This document shows, one piece after another, positions 31,454 through 33,044 of a stretch of DNA of 33,044 nt. Made by a program: the position numbers and the translations under genes. The stretch covers positions 1-33,044 of the forward strand of contig JAAYAJ010000023.1 of assembly GCA_012719455.1 (NCBI GenBank), given 5' to 3'. Origin of the DNA: Acidobacteriota bacterium (GTDB lineage: Bacteria; Acidobacteriota; UBA6911). The notes under the pieces were generated by a model. It was not told where the DNA came from and did no database searches. It worked only from the letters and a program-made list of their open reading frames with translations. The stretch's first letter is position 1. Every line of letters starts with the position of its first letter.

Positions 31454-31948
31454 TCATTCTCTATGGCTGTCGTGGAACCGGCCGTCGGCCCGGCGCCGGT
31501 CCACGGCGGCCGAATCGAACCACCCCGCCCGGGAAACCGGGTAGGCGTCGAATTCCGGCACGTAGGGCTTGATGTCGAGCAGGGGCGTGCCATCGAGCAC
31601 GTCGATATCGGCCACGACCAGGGTGCTCCCCTCCCTGCGGAGCAATCGCACCACGCTCATCCCGATCGGGTTCGGCCGCGAGGGGGAGCGGGTGGCGAAC
31701 ACCCCGTGCTCCCGGTCGTCCCGGTAGGGGATCACCTTCAGCCGGAACGGTCCGACCCGGTCCATCCAGTAGATGAGCCACAACCGCTCGAACCCCTCGA
31801 TATCGTCCAGCGCCCGCTCGTAGGCGGGGTCGAGGGCCACCCGCCCCTCGGCGCCCCCGGCATAGGCGCTCTGGATGGGTGTGCCCGCCGCCGTTTGGTA
31901 AGGGGAATAGATGGTCCCGATCGCCTTGATGTCCTGTAGTGAATGCAT
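31454..31948 (-). CDS. trmO: TrmO (TsaA/YaeB-like) tRNA m6t6A37 methyltransferase
   Basis: A 164-aa SAM-dependent enzyme that N6-methylates threonylcarbamoyl-adenosine-37 in tRNA-Thr. Family blocks: IKAIGTIYSPY at the N-terminus, IEGFERLWLIYWMDRV, and the signature HGVFATRSPSRPNPIGMSV, followed by DIDVLDGTPLLDIKPYVPEFD. The start ATG (31946-31948) has AGAGGAAGG upstream; the frame continuing upstream over the sigma-54 gene is spurious. It starts 35 bases after the stop of the sigma-54 activator on the same strand and is probably cotranscribed with it, though a functional link is not obvious. Confidence 0.92.
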   Translation of the reverse strand: MHSLQDIKAIGTIYSPYQTAAGTPIQSAYAGGAEGRVALDPAYERALDDIEGFERLWLIYWMDRVGPFRLKVIPYRDDREHGVFATRSPSRPNPIGMSVVRLLRREGSTLVVADIDVLDGTPLLDIKPYVPEFDAYPVSRAGWFDSAAVDRRRADGRFHDSHRE

Positions 31949-31983
31949 CCTTCCTCTCCGCTTCCACCCGTTTCCCGGGCGCG

Positions 31984-33044
31984 TCAATATTCGATCTTGA
32001 GGGCTTTCATCTTCCGGTACAGGGTGCTGGGGTCGATCCCCAGCTGGGCCGCCGTCCTGCGCCGGGAGCCGCGGTGGCGCCTGAGCGCCGCGCTGATCAT
32101 CAGCTTTTCCATCGCCTTGAGCGACATGGGATTGCCGCCGTCCGGGGGCGCGGGCCGGAGTTCGGCCGGCAGGTGGTGGAGTTCGATCATGCGTCCGCGG
32201 CAGAGAACGAACGCCTGTTCGAGGATGTTCTCCAGCTCGCGCACGTTCCCCGGGTATTCGTATTCCATGAGCCGGGCCATGACCTCTTCGGACACCCCCT
32301 CGATCTCCCGCCCCTGGATCCGGTTGAATTTCCCCACCAGGTGCTCGACGAGCAACGGGATGTCCTCGCGCCGCTGGCTGAGGCTGGGGAGACGCAGGCT
32401 GACCACGTGCACCCGGTAGTAGAGATCTTCGCGGAACACCCCGTCCCGGACCAGTTGGCCGAGATCGCGGTGGGTGGCGGCCACCACGCGCACGTCGACC
32501 TTCATCGGTTCCACCGAGCCCAGGGGCTCGATCGTGCGCTCCTGCAGCACCCGCAGCAGCCGGACCTGCATCGCCGGCGAGACGTCGCCGATTTCGTCCA
32601 GGAAGATGGTGCCGCCGCTGGCCAGGGCGAAACGCCCCGGCTTGTCGCGCCGGGCGTCGGTAAAGGCCCCCGCCTTGTGGCCGAACAGCTCGCTCTCGAG
32701 CAGGGTGTCGGGGAGCGCGCCGCAATTGACGGTGACGAAGGGCTTGCTCCTGCGCGGTGACAGGTGGTGAATGGCGCGGGCGAACAGTTCCTTCCCGGTC
32801 CCGCTCGCCCCCTCGATCAGCACGGTGCTGGTACTGGCGGCGATCTGAGGCAGGAGCTCGAACAGCTTCTTCATGGGGGCGCTGTACCCGACGATGTCCT
32901 CGAAGGTATAGCGCGCCTTCAGCTCCTTCTGCAGCTGCTCGATGGAGCTGAGGTCCTGGAAGGTCTCCACCCCCCCGATCACCTCCCCGTCGTTGTCCCG
33001 GAGCAGGGCGGTGGAGATGCGGATGGGGATGCTCTCCCCGCTGC
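31984..33044 (-). CDS. Sigma-54-dependent transcriptional activator (5' end outside window)
   Basis: The last 352 codons of a Fis-type enhancer-binding protein; the frame stays open to the window edge, so the N-terminus is missing. The visible start is the end of a PAS-like domain (SIPIRISTALLRDNDGEVIGG). The AAA+ domain follows: Walker A GASGTGKELFARA, the sigma-54 contact loop reading GAFTDA instead of the usual GAFTGA, Walker B GTIFLDEIGDV, and arginine-finger region with YPGNVRELENIL. The Fis-like helix-turn-helix is RRRTAAQLGIDPSTLYRKMK at the end. Whether a REC domain lies before the PAS cannot be seen. It may serve the kinase three genes away or the PEP-CTERM promoter elsewhere (both inference). 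Confidence 0.92.
   Translation of the reverse strand, partial: SGESIPIRISTALLRDNDGEVIGGVETFQDLSSIEQLQKELKARYTFEDIVGYSAPMKKLFELLPQIAASTSTVLIEGASGTGKELFARAIHHLSPRRSKPFVTVNCGALPDTLLESELFGHKAGAFTDARRDKPGRFALASGGTIFLDEIGDVSPAMQVRLLRVLQERTIEPLGSVEPMKVDVRVVAATHRDLGQLVRDGVFREDLYYRVHVVSLRLPSLSQRREDIPLLVEHLVGKFNRIQGREIEGVSEEVMARLMEYEYPGNVRELENILEQAFVLCRGRMIELHHLPAELRPAPPDGGNPMSLKAMEKLMISAALRRHRGSRRRTAAQLGIDPSTLYRKMKALKIEY

Overview
The window looks like a chromosomal segment of a GC-rich Acidobacteriota bacterium, probably from an environmental genome. The main pointers are two tandem secreted proteins of the acidobacterial VWFA-related type, a very large Oar-like TonB-dependent outer-membrane protein with an N-terminal carboxypeptidase-regulatory domain and C-terminal Phe, a secreted peptidase/TolB-propeller/barrel protein, and a PEP-CTERM exosortase substrate. 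The phylum is inferred from protein style only; no rRNA, tRNA, CRISPR array or complete insertion sequence was seen.

Layout. (1) 1-768: a lower-GC PEP-CTERM protein gene behind a sigma-54-type promoter and closed by a strong terminator. (2) 769-19967: high-GC core. A possible promoter and long untranslated stretch lead to an OFA-type MFS transporter; a NYN-domain (YacP-like) gene converges on it; then YgiQ radical SAM protein (apparent CTG start), a two-gene MBL hydrolase/unknown unit, and divergent from it a UbiG-like methyltransferase. A minus-strand series follows: NCS2 permease, class III aminotransferase, the 1014-aa secreted peptidase/propeller protein and an ArsC/Spx-fold protein. On the plus strand come a secreted alpha/beta hydrolase, the Oar-like receptor with a good sigma-70 promoter, and a lone URO-D/methyltransferase-fold protein. 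(3) about 19980-29055: a clearly lower-GC island (47% in one counted 60-base line against 80% in a core line) with a small Lys-rich protein, DUF554 membrane protein behind a decayed Asp23 gene, an SMR transporter, the VWFA pair, a DsrE-like protein, and a PerR-peroxiredoxin operon with a readable promoter and PerR box, separated by long non-coding or degenerate stretches and two copies of a 50-bp repeat. (4) 29052-33044: high GC resumes exactly where a secreted guanyl-specific RNase is cut off mid-domain. Then come a two-TM sensor histidine kinase, a divergent small secreted helical protein, TrmO, and a sigma-54 activator running off the right edge; the kinase, secreted helical protein and sigma-54 activator together recall a Zra/Cpx-type envelope-stress module.

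How genes may work together: peroxide defence (PerR, Prx, perhaps DsrE) is the clearest regulated unit. Envelope and secretion functions dominate the rest (PEP-CTERM, VWFA pair, Oar receptor, peptidase-barrel, sensor kinase). The best candidates for new biology are the island and its junction with the truncated RNase, the thioester-like PEP-CTERM protein under sigma-54 control, and the kinase/secreted-protein/sigma-54 neighbourhood. No complete undescribed defence or mobile system could be demonstrated by reading alone.
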